Below, one piece after another: positions 46,952 to 55,585 of a DNA stretch of 64,000 nt; position 1 is the stretch's first letter; every line of letters begins with the position of its first letter. The notes below the pieces were generated by a model that saw only the letters and a program-made list of their open reading frames with translations, had not been told where the DNA came from and made no database searches. The position numbers and the translations under genes are program-made. Source of the DNA: Pseudomonas vancouverensis (GTDB lineage: Bacteria; Pseudomonadota; Gammaproteobacteria; Pseudomonadales; Pseudomonadaceae); contig NZ_RRZK01000007.1 in the NCBI RefSeq assembly GCF_004348895.1, positions 310,001-374,000 on the forward strand. The letters run 5' to 3'.

Positions 46952-47437
46952 TTAAGCCTGTCTCTCTTGCGGCTTGAGCCGCACGTAAAGGGTTTTCCCG
47001 ACCCGCGCCACGAGGGTGCCAGCACCGTCGTGAATATCGACTTGCAGCTGCGGCAGGTACTTTTCGCCACTGGCGGTTTGTCGGCGGATGTCATCGATCA
47101 AGGTGTCATCGATGGTGAAGCGGGCAAACACCGGACCTTTGCCCGGCGATATGAAATCGATGTCGGCGGCTTTGTCCCAGACGATGTACTGGCGCCCGAG
47201 GTTTTCCATCAGCATCAACATGAAGAACGGATCGACCATCGAGTACAGGCTGCCACCGAACTGGGTGCCGACGTAGTTGCGGTTGTACCAGCCCAGCCCC
47301 ATGGACACCCGCACATCGCGAAAATCATCGCTGATGTGCTGGACGCGGACACCGGCGCCGAAGTACGGCGGGTAGAACGTCATGATAAACCGCATCAAAC
47401 GGGCCTTGCCGTAACGGCGGATCAACCAGTTACGCAT
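46952..47437 (-). CDS. DUF4442/hotdog thioesterase-like protein
   Basis: A 161-residue protein with a hotdog-like pattern (MRNWLIRRYGKARLMRFIMTFYPPYFGAGVRV...RNYVGTQFGGSLYSMVDPFFMLMLM). DUF4442 proteins are related to thioesterases, but no substrate is known. The start at 47437 overlaps the end of ubiH by 8 bases and the stop precedes ubiI by three bases, so it is translated with them. In P. aeruginosa a similar small gene lies between the two FAD hydroxylase genes. A role with an acyl or quinone precursor is only inference. Confidence 0.8.
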   Translation of the reverse strand: MRNWLIRRYGKARLMRFIMTFYPPYFGAGVRVQHISDDFRDVRVSMGLGWYNRNYVGTQFGGSLYSMVDPFFMLMLMENLGRQYIVWDKAADIDFISPGKGPVFARFTIDDTLIDDIRRQTASGEKYLPQLQVDIHDGAGTLVARVGKTLYVRLKPQERQA

Positions 47438-48617
47438 CCGGCCGCGTCCCCAACCCCATCGCCTGGCGGGCGAACCAGCGTTTGGCCGGCGGCAGCAGGT
47501 CGAGACCGAGCAAGCCGATATTGCGCCCCAGAGACACCAATGGCTGAGTACTGCCGAACAGGCGGGTGACTTGATCGGAGAAACCCACCGTGAGGTCCTG
47601 ATCAAGGCGCTGGCGTTCGCGATAGGCTTGCAGCGTGGCGAAGTCGCCCAGCGGTTTGTCGCTGGCGAGCAGCGCGTCGGCCAGAGCCTGGGCATCGCGC
47701 AGAGAGAGGTTGAAACCCTGACCGGCAATCGGGTGCAGGCTGTGCGCCGCATTGCCGAGCACGGCCAGATGCGGACGCACCTGCTCTTCAGCCTCGACCA
47801 GTGTCAGCGGATACAGGTGCCGGGCGCCGACCTGCTTCAGCGTGCCCAGGCGATAGCCGAACACACCCTGCAATTCGCTGAGGAAGCTGCGTTCGTCCAG
47901 CGCGGCCAGACGCTGTGCGTCCATGCCCAGACGGGTCCAGACCAATGCACAGCGATTTTCCGGCAATGGCAGCAGGGCCATCGGGCCTTCGTCGGTAAAG
48001 CGCTCGAAAGCCATGCCGTTGTGGGCTTCGCTCGGGGTGATGTTGGCGATCAGCGCACTCTGGTTGTAGGGCCGCTTGCGGATGCCGATGCCCAGTTGCT
48101 CACGCAGGCCGGAACGACCGCCGTCGGCCAGCACCGCAAGGTCGCACTCCAGCGTGGTTTCATCGTTGAGGGTCAGGCGATAGCCATCGGCCAACGGCTC
48201 CATGCGCGTGACTTCCGCCGGGCAGCGCCAACTGATCACGTCCTTGTCCAGGCCTTGCCACAGGCATTGGCCGAGCCAGGCGTTTTCAACGACATAACCC
48301 AGCGCTGGAACGCCCTCTTCCATCGCCGACAAACGTGCCGTGGAGAAGCGTCCACGGTCGGACACATGAATCTGCTTGATCGGCTCGGCGCGGCGGGACA
48401 CTTCTTGCCAGATGCCCAGCCGCTGATAAATCTGCCGCGAGCCAAACGATAGCGCCGAAGAACGGGCGTCGTAGCTCGGCTGATAGGTGTCGCCGGGAGC
48501 GAATGGCTCGATCAGTACGATCTTCCAGCCGCGAGCCTTGGCACCGGCCTGCAGCGCCAGCGCCAGGCTTGCTCCGACCAGCCCGCCACCGATGATGGCC
48601 AGATTGACGCGACTCAT
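47430..48617 (-). CDS. ubiH: 2-octaprenyl-6-methoxyphenol hydroxylase UbiH
   Basis: A 395-residue FAD-dependent hydroxylase for the ubiquinone ring. N-terminal FAD loop is IIGGGLVGASLALALQ; AVLADGGRSGLREQLGI is the DG motif, and AVLGNAAHSLHPIAGQGFNLSLRDAQAL is the GD-type motif, with N in the usual D position of GDAAH, as in UbiH of enterics. It overlaps pepP by four bases (ATGA) and the small gene at 46952 by 8. It sits in the pepP-ubiH-ubiI operon. Confidence 0.93.
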   Translation of the reverse strand: MSRVNLAIIGGGLVGASLALALQAGAKARGWKIVLIEPFAPGDTYQPSYDARSSALSFGSRQIYQRLGIWQEVSRRAEPIKQIHVSDRGRFSTARLSAMEEGVPALGYVVENAWLGQCLWQGLDKDVISWRCPAEVTRMEPLADGYRLTLNDETTLECDLAVLADGGRSGLREQLGIGIRKRPYNQSALIANITPSEAHNGMAFERFTDEGPMALLPLPENRCALVWTRLGMDAQRLAALDERSFLSELQGVFGYRLGTLKQVGARHLYPLTLVEAEEQVRPHLAVLGNAAHSLHPIAGQGFNLSLRDAQALADALLASDKPLGDFATLQAYRERQRLDQDLTVGFSDQVTRLFGSTQPLVSLGRNIGLLGLDLLPPAKRWFARQAMGLGTRPDA

Positions 48618-49948
48618 GCCGCCTGCGTCCGCGCGGCAGCCATCAAGGCTTCGATGTCGGCGACGGTTTTCGGTACGCCGCCTGTCAGTACTTCACAACC
48701 GTTCTTGGTGACCACTACGTCGTCCTCGATGCGCACGCCGATGCCGCGCCATTTCTTCGCCACGTTCTGGTTGTCAGGGGCGATGTAGATGCCTGGTTCC
48801 ACGGTCAGCGCCATGCCGACCTCCAGCACGCGCCACTCGCCGCCGACCTTGTACTCGCCGACGTCATGCACATCCATGCCCAGCCAGTGGCCTGCGCGGT
48901 GCATGTAAAACGCTTTGTAGGCTTCGCCGGCAATCAGTTCGTCCACCTCGCCCTGGAGCAAGCCAAGCTCGACCAGCCCCGCTGTGATCACTCGTACCGT
49001 CGCCTCATGGGCCTGGTTCCAGTGCTTGTCCGGTGCGATCTCGGCGAACGCGGCTTGCTGGGAAGCCAGCACCAGCTCGTAAATCGCTTTCTGCTCGGCC
49101 GAATACTTGCCACTGACCGGAAAGGTGCGGGTGATGTCGCTGGCGTAACAGTCGATTTCGCAGCCCGCATCGATCAGCACCAGATCGCCGTCCTTGAGCA
49201 GCGCGTCGTTCTGTTGGTAATGCAGGATGCAGCTGTTGCGCCCCGCCGCGACGATCGAACCGTAGGCCGGCATCTTCGCCCCGCCCTTGCGGAACTCGTA
49301 ATCGAGTTCGGCTTCCAGGCTGAACTCGTGCAACCCGGCGCGACAGGCCTGCATCGCCCGCACGTGCGCCTGGGCGGAAATTCGCGCAGCTTCGCGCATC
49401 ACTTTCACTTCTGCCGCCGATTTATACAGGCGCATGTCATGCAGCAGATGATCCAGGGCAACGAATTCGTTCGGCGGCTGCGCGCCGAGATTGGCCTTGG
49501 AACGGATCACGTTGATCCATTCCATCAGGTGACGGTCGAATTCCGGGTTGCTGCCCATGGCCGAGTACACCCGGTCGCGCCCTTCGATCAGGCCCGGCAG
49601 GATGTCGTCGATGTCGGTGATGGGAAATGCATCGTCGGCGCCAAAGTCGCGAATTGCGCCTTCCTGGCCGGCGCGCAGACCGTCCCAGAGTTCCCGCTCG
49701 GCATTGCGTTCACGGCAGAACAGGATGTATTCGCCGTGAATCCGCCCCGGCATCAGCACCAGAACGGCCTGAGGCTCGGGGAAGCCACTGAGGTACTGGA
49801 AGTCGCTGTCCTGGCGGTAAACGTGTTCGACGTCGCGGTTGCGAATGGCCACCGCGGCGGCGGGCAGGATGGCAATGCTGTTGGGTTCCATCTGCGCCAT
49901 CAGGGCCTTGCGACGCCGGCTGTATTCCGCTTTCGGGATATGAATCAT
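48614..49948 (-). CDS. pepP: Xaa-Pro aminopeptidase PepP
   Basis: A 444-residue M24B metallopeptidase that removes N-terminal residues before proline. Metal ligands are recognisable: VLIDAGCEIDCYASDITRTF (two Asp), HRAGHWLGMDVHD (His), TVEPGIYI (Glu) and RIEDDVVVT (Glu). The N-terminal domain (1-170) includes MAQMEPNSIAILPAA. It is between ygfB and ubiH, with the four-base ATGA overlap to ubiH and 27 bases after ygfB. Confidence 0.95.
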   Translation of the reverse strand: MIHIPKAEYSRRRKALMAQMEPNSIAILPAAAVAIRNRDVEHVYRQDSDFQYLSGFPEPQAVLVLMPGRIHGEYILFCRERNAERELWDGLRAGQEGAIRDFGADDAFPITDIDDILPGLIEGRDRVYSAMGSNPEFDRHLMEWINVIRSKANLGAQPPNEFVALDHLLHDMRLYKSAAEVKVMREAARISAQAHVRAMQACRAGLHEFSLEAELDYEFRKGGAKMPAYGSIVAAGRNSCILHYQQNDALLKDGDLVLIDAGCEIDCYASDITRTFPVSGKYSAEQKAIYELVLASQQAAFAEIAPDKHWNQAHEATVRVITAGLVELGLLQGEVDELIAGEAYKAFYMHRAGHWLGMDVHDVGEYKVGGEWRVLEVGMALTVEPGIYIAPDNQNVAKKWRGIGVRIEDDVVVTKNGCEVLTGGVPKTVADIEALMAAARTQAA

Positions 49949-49975
49949 GGGCAGATGGCGTTCCCTGGCAAACGA

Positions 49976-50533
49976 TTAGTGCAGCGACGGTTTGGCAGCG
50001 CCCGCTGCGTCTTTCTTGGTCTCGGAGAACAGCAGCAGCGGTGCGACGCGCAGGTACTCCATGACTTCCATGTAGTCGGTCTCGCCGTCTTCGGACTCCT
50101 CGAGGGCGTCCTGCACCTGGGAAATCGCCGCCAGATCCTGCAACACTTCGGTGGCTTCGCTGCTCAGGGAGCTGCTGTCGCGGCAGTTCAGGCCGAAACC
50201 GCTGAGGAAACCCTGGCACCACTGGCCCAGCGCGGCAGCACGCTCGGTGAGCGGAGCATCGTCGCTTGGCAGCAGCAGAACGACGGTCACGTCATCGCCG
50301 GTCAACTCGCCCTTGACCATCTCCTGCAGGCCGATGAGGGCCGCGCGAACGTTGTCCTGCGGTTCGTTTTCGAGCAGCTCGGCGGCATCGATCAGCCAGC
50401 CTTCAGCGTCGAAACCGGCGCCGGCACAGCTACGGCCGAGCAGCAGGCCGTGCAGTTCGGCAGGCGAGACGTTGTGGCCGCTGGAAGTCAGCAGGGTGGC
50501 GAAACCTTGGTACGGGGAATTCTGAATGGTCAT
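49976..50533 (-). CDS. ygfB: UPF0149/YecA family protein YgfB
   Basis: A 185-residue soluble helical protein of the YgfB/UPF0149 family ([18 protein letters not shown] at 23-40, [13 protein letters not shown] and [18 protein letters not shown]). In P. aeruginosa YgfB has been linked to expression control of ampDh3 and beta-lactam resistance; a role here is not shown. It is the first gene of the minus-strand operon ygfB-pepP-ubiH-x-ubiI, divergent from the TIGR02449-like gene. Confidence 0.88.
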   Translation of the reverse strand: MTIQNSPYQGFATLLTSSGHNVSPAELHGLLLGRSCAGAGFDAEGWLIDAAELLENEPQDNVRAALIGLQEMVKGELTGDDVTVVLLLPSDDAPLTERAAALGQWCQGFLSGFGLNCRDSSSLSSEATEVLQDLAAISQVQDALEESEDGETDYMEVMEYLRVAPLLLFSETKKDAAGAAKPSLH

Positions 50534-50597
50534 GGGCAGCTAGGCGCCAGACGGCGCTATGTCTAGAATGAAGGCCTTGTATCCTACATCGACTACC

Positions 50598-50700
50598 CCT
50601 GTAGGAGCGAGCACGCTCGCGATGAACCCGCAAACACCGCAGGGTGTCAGGGACCCAGCGTTATCGCTGGCGACCATCGCGAGCAAGCGCGCTCCTGCAG
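50598..50700. repeat. REP pair between divergent genes
   Basis: CTGTAGGAGCGAGCACGCTC and GCGAGCAAGCGCGCTCCTGC are inverted. It lies in the shared upstream region of ygfB and the small gene at 50727. Confidence 0.75.
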
Positions 50701-50726
50701 TCCGCCCCCATCAGACAGTGAAGACA

Positions 50727-50936
50727 ATGGAAGACACCGACCTGCAAGCGCTGATGGCCAGACTCGAACTGCTGATTACCCGAGTCGAGCAACTAAAGAG
50801 CCAAAACGGACTCTTACTAGCTCAGGAAAAGACCTGGCGCGAGGAACGCGCGCACCTCATTGAAAAAAACGAAATCGCCCGGCGTAAGGTCGAATCGATG
50901 ATTTCGCGCCTCAAGGCCCTGGAGCAAGACTCATGA
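50727..50936 (+). CDS. small coiled-coil protein (TIGR02449-like)
   Basis: A 69-residue protein, almost entirely helical with a heptad pattern (LQALMARLELLITRVEQLKSQNGLLLAQEKTW...). It matches the short coiled-coil proteins annotated as TIGR02449 that precede zapA. Its stop overlaps the zapA start (ATGA), so the two are coupled. By its shape it may bind ZapA or another division protein, but that is inference. A start further upstream would lie in the REP. Confidence 0.82.
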   Translation: MEDTDLQALMARLELLITRVEQLKSQNGLLLAQEKTWREERAHLIEKNEIARRKVESMISRLKALEQDS

Positions 50937-51250
50937 GTTCAAGCAATAGCGTCACCGTGCAGATCCTCGACAAAGAGTATTCGATCATTTGTCCCCAGGA
51001 AGAGCGCAGCAACCTGGTGAGTGCCGCCCGTTACCTGGACGGCAAGATGCGTGAAATCCGCAGCAGCGGCAAAGTCATCGGTGCCGACCGCATCGCGGTG
51101 ATGGCCGCGTTGAACATCACCCATGACCTGCTGCACAAGGAAGAGCGCCCCGATGTACAGGTCAGCGGTTCGACCCGTGAACAGGTTCGCGACCTGCTCG
51201 ATCGGGTCGATCTGGTGCTGGCGACCGATCCGGATGTCACCAAAGGCTGA
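50933..51250 (+). CDS. zapA: cell division protein ZapA
   Basis: A 105-residue FtsZ-ring stabiliser. The N-terminal part (VTVQILDKEYSIICPQEERSNLVSAARYLDGKMREI) is the ZapA domain and the C-terminal half a helix for tetramer formation. It acts at the cytoplasmic side of the septum by bundling FtsZ. The four-base overlap couples it to the upstream coiled-coil gene. 6S RNA follows directly, as in many gammaproteobacteria. Confidence 0.93.
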   Translation: MSSSNSVTVQILDKEYSIICPQEERSNLVSAARYLDGKMREIRSSGKVIGADRIAVMAALNITHDLLHKEERPDVQVSGSTREQVRDLLDRVDLVLATDPDVTKG

Positions 51251-51281
51251 TTCGCGCGACCGCTTGAGGTATACTCGCATC

Positions 51282-51460
51282 ACTCCCTGGGGTGCTTGCC
51301 AGTTGACCACGTCCCTGAGCCGATTCGCACTACCCTGGAGGTTGCACGTTGGGCTGGTGTGCATGTCCGCTAGACGGAAAGCCTTAAAGCCTACTGCATC
51401 TTCCACCTTGAACTTTCGGGTTCAAGGGCTAAGTCAGCAGCGGTTCATCCGGGGAGCCTG
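51282..51460 (+). ncRNA. ssrS: 6S RNA
   Basis: The zapA-fau gap is the standard place of 6S RNA. A -10 box TATACT (51270-51275) lies 7 bases before the predicted 5' end. CTCCC near 51283 pairs with GGGAG at 51452-51456 to close the long stem, and the GGTGCTTGCC.. arm and a central bulge are visible. 6S RNA binds sigma-70 RNA polymerase and lowers promoter use in stationary phase. The ends are estimates; length is about 180 nt. Confidence 0.82.
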
Positions 51461-51465
51461 ATTCC

Positions 51466-51502
51466 AGCCGATGGCGGTTTTTAGACCGGCATCGGCTTTT
51501 TT
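51466..51502 (+). terminator. terminator after 6S RNA
   Basis: AGCCGATG at 51466-51473 and CATCGGCT at 51490-51497 form an 8 bp stem and are followed by T6. It lies just beyond the 6S 3' end and before fau. Confidence 0.85.
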
Positions 51503-51563
51503 ATGGATTCGCTTTCCTGCAGACGATACGCTTTGCCTATCCGCACTGTAGAAGCCCGATTTC

Positions 51564-52181
51564 ATGAACGAACCTGCGCTGCTTCCCCGCCCGCAACTTC
51601 GACGCATGCTGCGCAAGGCCCGTCGCGCGCTGACGGCCAGTGAGCAACGACAGGCTGCTCGTGGACTCTACCGGCAACTGGCGCAACATCCATTGTTCCG
51701 TCGGGCCCGGCACATTTCCCTTTATCTGCCCACAGACGGCGAAATCGATCCGCGCCTGCTGCTGCGCGCCGCGCAACGTCGGGGCAAGACCACCTACCTG
51801 CCGGTACTAAGCGCCTGGCCACGAACCAAAATGGTCTTCCAGCGCATTCGCCCTGGGGAAAAGCTCAAACCCAACCGTTTTCGCATCCTCGAACCACGGG
51901 CCAACATCGCTCGTCAGCGCAAGATCTGGGCACTGGACCTGGTGTTATTGCCATTGGTGGGGTTTGACGATGTCGGCGGACGCCTGGGGATGGGTGGCGG
52001 TTTTTACGACCGCAGCCTGGCCTACCTCGCACGACGCAAGAACTGGCGCAAGCCGACGTTATTGGGGCTGGCCCATGAATGTCAGAAGGTCAACCGATTG
52101 GCTCAGGCGAGCTGGGATGTACCGCTGCAAGGCACGGTGACGGACAAGGCGTGGTATTTCGCGGATCGGGCGCCACTGTAA
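51564..52181 (+). CDS. fau: 5-formyltetrahydrofolate cyclo-ligase
   Basis: A 205-residue enzyme that turns 5-formyl-THF into methenyl-THF with ATP. The conserved end motif LGMGGGFYDRSLAYL is clear; the ATP-binding start RRMLRKARRALT and HISLYLPTDGEIDPR also fit. It follows 6S RNA as fau (ygfA) does in other gammaproteobacteria. The ATG at 51564 gives normal length. Confidence 0.93.
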   Translation: MNEPALLPRPQLRRMLRKARRALTASEQRQAARGLYRQLAQHPLFRRARHISLYLPTDGEIDPRLLLRAAQRRGKTTYLPVLSAWPRTKMVFQRIRPGEKLKPNRFRILEPRANIARQRKIWALDLVLLPLVGFDDVGGRLGMGGGFYDRSLAYLARRKNWRKPTLLGLAHECQKVNRLAQASWDVPLQGTVTDKAWYFADRAPL

Positions 52182-52204
52182 GCAGCGGCGCCGAAAAGGC
52201 AGGC

Positions 52205-52360
52205 TCAGCGCTTGAAGGCTGTCGACTGTTGCTGCAGTTGAGCCAGTTCGACCGGCGCATCGGTCTTGTTGGCCCACAGGCTTTGGGCATAGCCAGTGGT
52301 CACGACGCCCAGGCCAAACAAAATGACCAAAATCCATAGTAAATCCGGTTTGCGTTTCAT
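52205..52360 (-). CDS. small single-span membrane protein
   Basis: A 51-codon gene on the minus strand: MKRKPDLLWILVILFGLGVV, then TTGYAQSLWANKTDAPVELA and QLQQQSTAFKR. It has a basic start, one membrane helix at about residues 7-23 and a polar tail outside the membrane, like a short lipoprotein-free anchor. A G-rich stretch (GGGGGGC) precedes the ATG. It faces fau and lies next to an EVE gene. The function is unknown; similar small proteins may be common in Pseudomonas. Confidence 0.7.
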   Translation of the reverse strand: MKRKPDLLWILVILFGLGVVTTGYAQSLWANKTDAPVELAQLQQQSTAFKR

Positions 52361-52556
52361 CGATTGCCCCCCAAAGGCATATCAACACGATGACAGCAGC
52401 GGTTTCCGTTTGTAGGCCGTGCAGCAGCGTCAAGCTTTAAAGGCCGGCATTTTGCGACAACGTGAACCGGCACGCAAATGCTGGCGTCAACCGACTGTCG
52501 GTTTGTCATAAAATCGCCGACGAGCTGCCAGACCCACCTCCCGAGGAGCAACAGAC

Positions 52557-53009
52557 ATGGCCTACTGGCTGATGAAATCCGAGCCCGACGAACTGTCGAT
52601 CACAGATCTGCGGAAACTCGGCAAAGCCCGCTGGGATGGGGTTCGCAACTATCAGGCACGCAATTTCCTGCGGGCCATGGCCGTGGGCGATGAGTTCTTT
52701 TTCTATCATTCGAGCTGCCCGGAGCCAGGCATTGCCGGGATCGGCAGGATTGTCGAAGGCGCCTACCCGGACCCGACGGCGCTGGAACCGGAGAGCCACT
52801 ACTTCGACCCGAAAGCCACGCCGGAAAAAAACGCCTGGAGCGCCATTGATGTGGCGCATGTCGAGACGTTTGCCCGGGTGTTGAAACTCGATTATTTGAA
52901 ACAGCAGACAGCGCTGGCCGAGCTGCCGTTGGTGCAGAAGGGCTCGCGGCTGTCGGTGATGCCCGTTACCGCTGAGCAGTGGGCGGCGGTGATTGCCCTC
53001 AAGCCGTAG
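52557..53009 (+). CDS. EVE domain protein
   Basis: A 150-residue EVE-domain protein (MAYWLMKSEPDELSITDLRKLGK...GDEFFFYHSSCPEPGIAGIGRIV). The EVE fold, related to PUA and YTH, binds modified bases in DNA or RNA. The cognate modification here is unknown. GAGGAG precedes the ATG. It stands alone. Confidence 0.92.
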   Translation: MAYWLMKSEPDELSITDLRKLGKARWDGVRNYQARNFLRAMAVGDEFFFYHSSCPEPGIAGIGRIVEGAYPDPTALEPESHYFDPKATPEKNAWSAIDVAHVETFARVLKLDYLKQQTALAELPLVQKGSRLSVMPVTAEQWAAVIALKP

Positions 53010-53031
53010 GTTTCCCGGCGTCTGCCAGAAT

Positions 53032-53128
53032 GCATCGCCAGCAGGCTCGCTCCCACAATGGCTTTATGCTGAAACACAACCCGGTGTTCGGCGCAAAACC
53101 CTGTGGTAACAAGCTTGCTTGCGATGCC
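53032..53128. repeat. REP pair, GAGCAAGCTCGC type
   Basis: GCATCGCCAGCAGGCTCGCT on the left is inverted to ACAAGCTTGCTTGCGATGCC on the right. It lies between the convergent EVE and FliL-like genes. Confidence 0.72.
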
Positions 53129-53148
53129 TTCGCAGGAGCAGCAAAAAA

Positions 53149-53559
53149 TTACTGGATGATGAGGTTGTTGAACAACAGATCCTCAACCACCGGCTTGCCG
53201 GTTTCGTCATTCATCACTTGCTGGGTCTGCTTCAAGGCTTCCTGACGCAGCTTTTCCTTGGCCTCGACGTTATTCATCGTCTCGGTGGTCTGCTGGGCAA
53301 ACAGCGCCACCAGCTGATTGCGAATCAGCGGCTCATTGGCCTTCACCGCCTTCATGGCATCGTCACCGGTCACGCGCAACGCCACATCGGCCTTGTAGAC
53401 CTTCAACTTCGGAGTGCCGTCCAGGCCGTAGTTGCCCACGAACGGCGGGCTCAGGGTGACGTAAGTGACCTTGGGCGCGGTTTCACCCTCCTTGGCTTCC
53501 TCGGCCTGCGCTGCCACAGGCAGGGACAGGGCCAGCAACAACATGATCCACGCTTTCAC
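53149..53559 (-). CDS. FliL-like periplasmic protein with GTG start
   Basis: A 136-residue product with a signal peptide (VKAWIMLLLALSLPVAAQA) and a FliL-like domain: VTYVTLSPPFVGNYG, KVYKADVALRVTG, NEPLIRNQLVALFAQQT and VVEDLLFNNLIIQ at the end. FliL proteins stabilise flagellar motors; this copy has no flagellar neighbours. I chose the GTG at 53559 since AAGGAG is placed correctly 6 bases before it and the peptide is then a clean signal sequence. Longer frames are possible. Confidence 0.78.
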   Translation of the reverse strand: MKAWIMLLLALSLPVAAQAEEAKEGETAPKVTYVTLSPPFVGNYGLDGTPKLKVYKADVALRVTGDDAMKAVKANEPLIRNQLVALFAQQTTETMNNVEAKEKLRQEALKQTQQVMNDETGKPVVEDLLFNNLIIQ

Positions 53560-53709
53560 AATTCGCTCCTTATCCGGTTTGCGGCCTAGCATAACGACCC
53601 GCCGCCCAAGCACAAGCTTATGGCTGACTATCAGGGTCGGGCATGCTCGTTGACCCATCGACTCACACACCTACACTTATCGGCCATCACTCCCAAAGGA
53701 ATAGCCCTG

Positions 53710-54687
53710 ATGAAAGCCGTGCTGTGCAAAGCCTTCGGCCCCGCCGAATCGCTGGTGCTGGAAGACGTCGCCAGTCCTGTCGCGAAGAAGAATGAAATCC
53801 TGCTGGACGTGCACGCGGCCGGGGTGAATTTTCCCGACACGCTGATCATCGAGGGCAAGTACCAGTTCAAACCGCCCTTCCCGTTTTCCCCGGGCGGTGA
53901 AGCGGCCGGCGTGGTCCGCGAAGTCGGTGAAAAGGTCAGTCACCTGAAAGTCGGCGACCGGGTCATGGCCCTGACCGGCTGGGGCAGCTTTGCCGAACAG
54001 GTGGCGGTCCCGGGCTACAACGTATTGCCGATCCCGCCATCGATGGACTTCAATACCGCCGCCGCATTCAGCATGACCTACGGCACCTCGATGCATGCCC
54101 TTAAACAGCGCGGCAACCTGCAACCGGGGGAAACCCTGCTGGTGCTCGGCGCCTCCGGTGGCGTCGGTTTGGCTGCCGTGGAAATCGGCAAGGCCATGGG
54201 TGCCCGGGTCATCGCAGCGGCCAGCAGCGCGGAAAAACTCGCGGTGGCCAGAGCTGCCGGGGCTGATGAGTTGATCAACTACAGCGAATCCAGCCTCAAG
54301 GACGAAATCAAACGCCTGACCGACGGTCAGGGCGCTGATGTGATCTATGATCCGGTCGGTGGTGACCTGTTCGACCAGGCCATCCGCGCCATCGCCTGGA
54401 ACGGCCGCCTGCTGGTGGTCGGTTTCGCCAGTGGCCGCATCCCCGAACTGCCGGTTAACCTCGCCTTGCTCAAGGGCGCCGCGGTGCTCGGCGTGTTCTG
54501 GGGCTCCTTCGCCCAACGTCAGCCACAGGACAACGCAGCGAACTTCCAGCAGTTGTTCGGCTGGTTTGCCGAAGGCAAGTTGAAGCCGCTGGTGTCGCAG
54601 GTGTACCCACTGAGCAATGCCGCCCAGGCGATCAATGATCTTGGCCAGCGCAAAGCTGTGGGCAAGGTGGTTGTGCAGGTTCGCTGA
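53710..54687 (+). CDS. NADPH:quinone oxidoreductase family protein (zinc-free MDR)
   Basis: A 325-residue member of the medium-chain reductase superfamily without the zinc Cys residues. NADPH loop is GASGGVGLAAVEIGKAMGA (about residues 150). The segment MTYGTSMHALKQRGNLQPGETLLVLGA and DVIYDPVGGDLFDQAIRAI are typical. Such enzymes reduce quinones or enoyl compounds; the substrate is uncertain. The ATG at 53710 has AAAGGAATAG upstream. Confidence 0.9.
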   Translation: MKAVLCKAFGPAESLVLEDVASPVAKKNEILLDVHAAGVNFPDTLIIEGKYQFKPPFPFSPGGEAAGVVREVGEKVSHLKVGDRVMALTGWGSFAEQVAVPGYNVLPIPPSMDFNTAAAFSMTYGTSMHALKQRGNLQPGETLLVLGASGGVGLAAVEIGKAMGARVIAAASSAEKLAVARAAGADELINYSESSLKDEIKRLTDGQGADVIYDPVGGDLFDQAIRAIAWNGRLLVVGFASGRIPELPVNLALLKGAAVLGVFWGSFAQRQPQDNAANFQQLFGWFAEGKLKPLVSQVYPLSNAAQAINDLGQRKAVGKVVVQVR

Positions 54688-54697
54688 GTTTTCCAGC

Positions 54698-54731
54698 AGG
54701 CCTGGGCTGCCACTGGAGCCCGGGCCTTTCC
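54698..54731 (+). terminator. hairpin terminator after the quinone reductase gene
   Basis: AGGCCTGGGCT and AGCCCGGGCCT form an 11 bp stem with one wobble pair and an 8-base loop, with TTTC behind it. The T tract is short. Confidence 0.65.
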
Positions 54732-54740
54732 TGGTCGTAA

Positions 54741-55355
54741 TCAAAGCAACTTGCGGATTTCATCCGGCAATAACCCGGCGAATCTCGATTGAGGATTGTT
54801 TCGGCATTGGCTGACAATCCCTATCACCTTCCTGTTCAATTTCGCGATCAGATCCAGGCGTTGCTCGTCCGATAACATCGCGCGGGAAAAAGCGTTGGTC
54901 AGATAGGCACGGGTGTAATGGAAGGCTGCGGAATCAAGCCAGACCTGCTCCGGGGCATGGGCAATTGATTCGATGAGGTCCTGACACTTCAATTCGTTCA
55001 GCAATTGGTTGGTATGCAAGGGCAGATCCGAGTCGTAACGAAACATCATCGGTGCAACCACTTCCTGCTCGGCAGGCCTGCCATCTTCAACCACCCAGGG
55101 CCTGAAGCGCCATTGGGTGATTGCGACCCGGGTCGCCTCGGCCAGATCCGGATGATCACTTTGCACAATGCTGACCTTACTGACCGAGCCGTCGGCCTTG
55201 ACCACGAACCTGACCTTCACATCCCCGACGATACCCGTGCGCTGCAGCGCTACCGGATAGACCGGTTTGGGGTTGTTTTCCGGTATCAGGAAAAACTCCT
55301 CGGCCCGAATATCTCCAGACACAACCAGCAAAAGCACCGACAAAAGCCACCGCAT
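54741..55355 (-). CDS. secreted TonB C-terminal domain protein
   Basis: A 204-residue protein with a signal peptide (MRWLLSVLLLVVSGDIRA) and a single TonB-like C-terminal domain: NPKPVYPVALQRTGIVGDVKVRFVVKADGSVSKVSIVQSDHP...ATRVAITQWRFRPWV. The rest (about 120-204) is a helical part without clear homology. It has no long proline region or membrane anchor, so it is not a normal energy transducer. The role is unknown. Confidence 0.78.
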   Translation of the reverse strand: MRWLLSVLLLVVSGDIRAEEFFLIPENNPKPVYPVALQRTGIVGDVKVRFVVKADGSVSKVSIVQSDHPDLAEATRVAITQWRFRPWVVEDGRPAEQEVVAPMMFRYDSDLPLHTNQLLNELKCQDLIESIAHAPEQVWLDSAAFHYTRAYLTNAFSRAMLSDEQRLDLIAKLNRKVIGIVSQCRNNPQSRFAGLLPDEIRKLL

Positions 55356-55585
55356 AAACCCTTCCCTTCGTTATTGAAATGCCAGATGTGGCAGTCATGC
55401 AAAGGTTAGAGATCAAGGGCTGCGGATTGAAGGTTGTGGCTTCCGGTACAAGTGCAGGACATTTCCCAATCACCTGCGCTATATCGAACGAGCGATGTAC
55501 TCAGACGAATACAGGTAATGTTTCCTACATCCGGTTGCATTTTTTATCTCGCGGCCGCCAAGTACGGGCGGAGACAGTCCACGAA

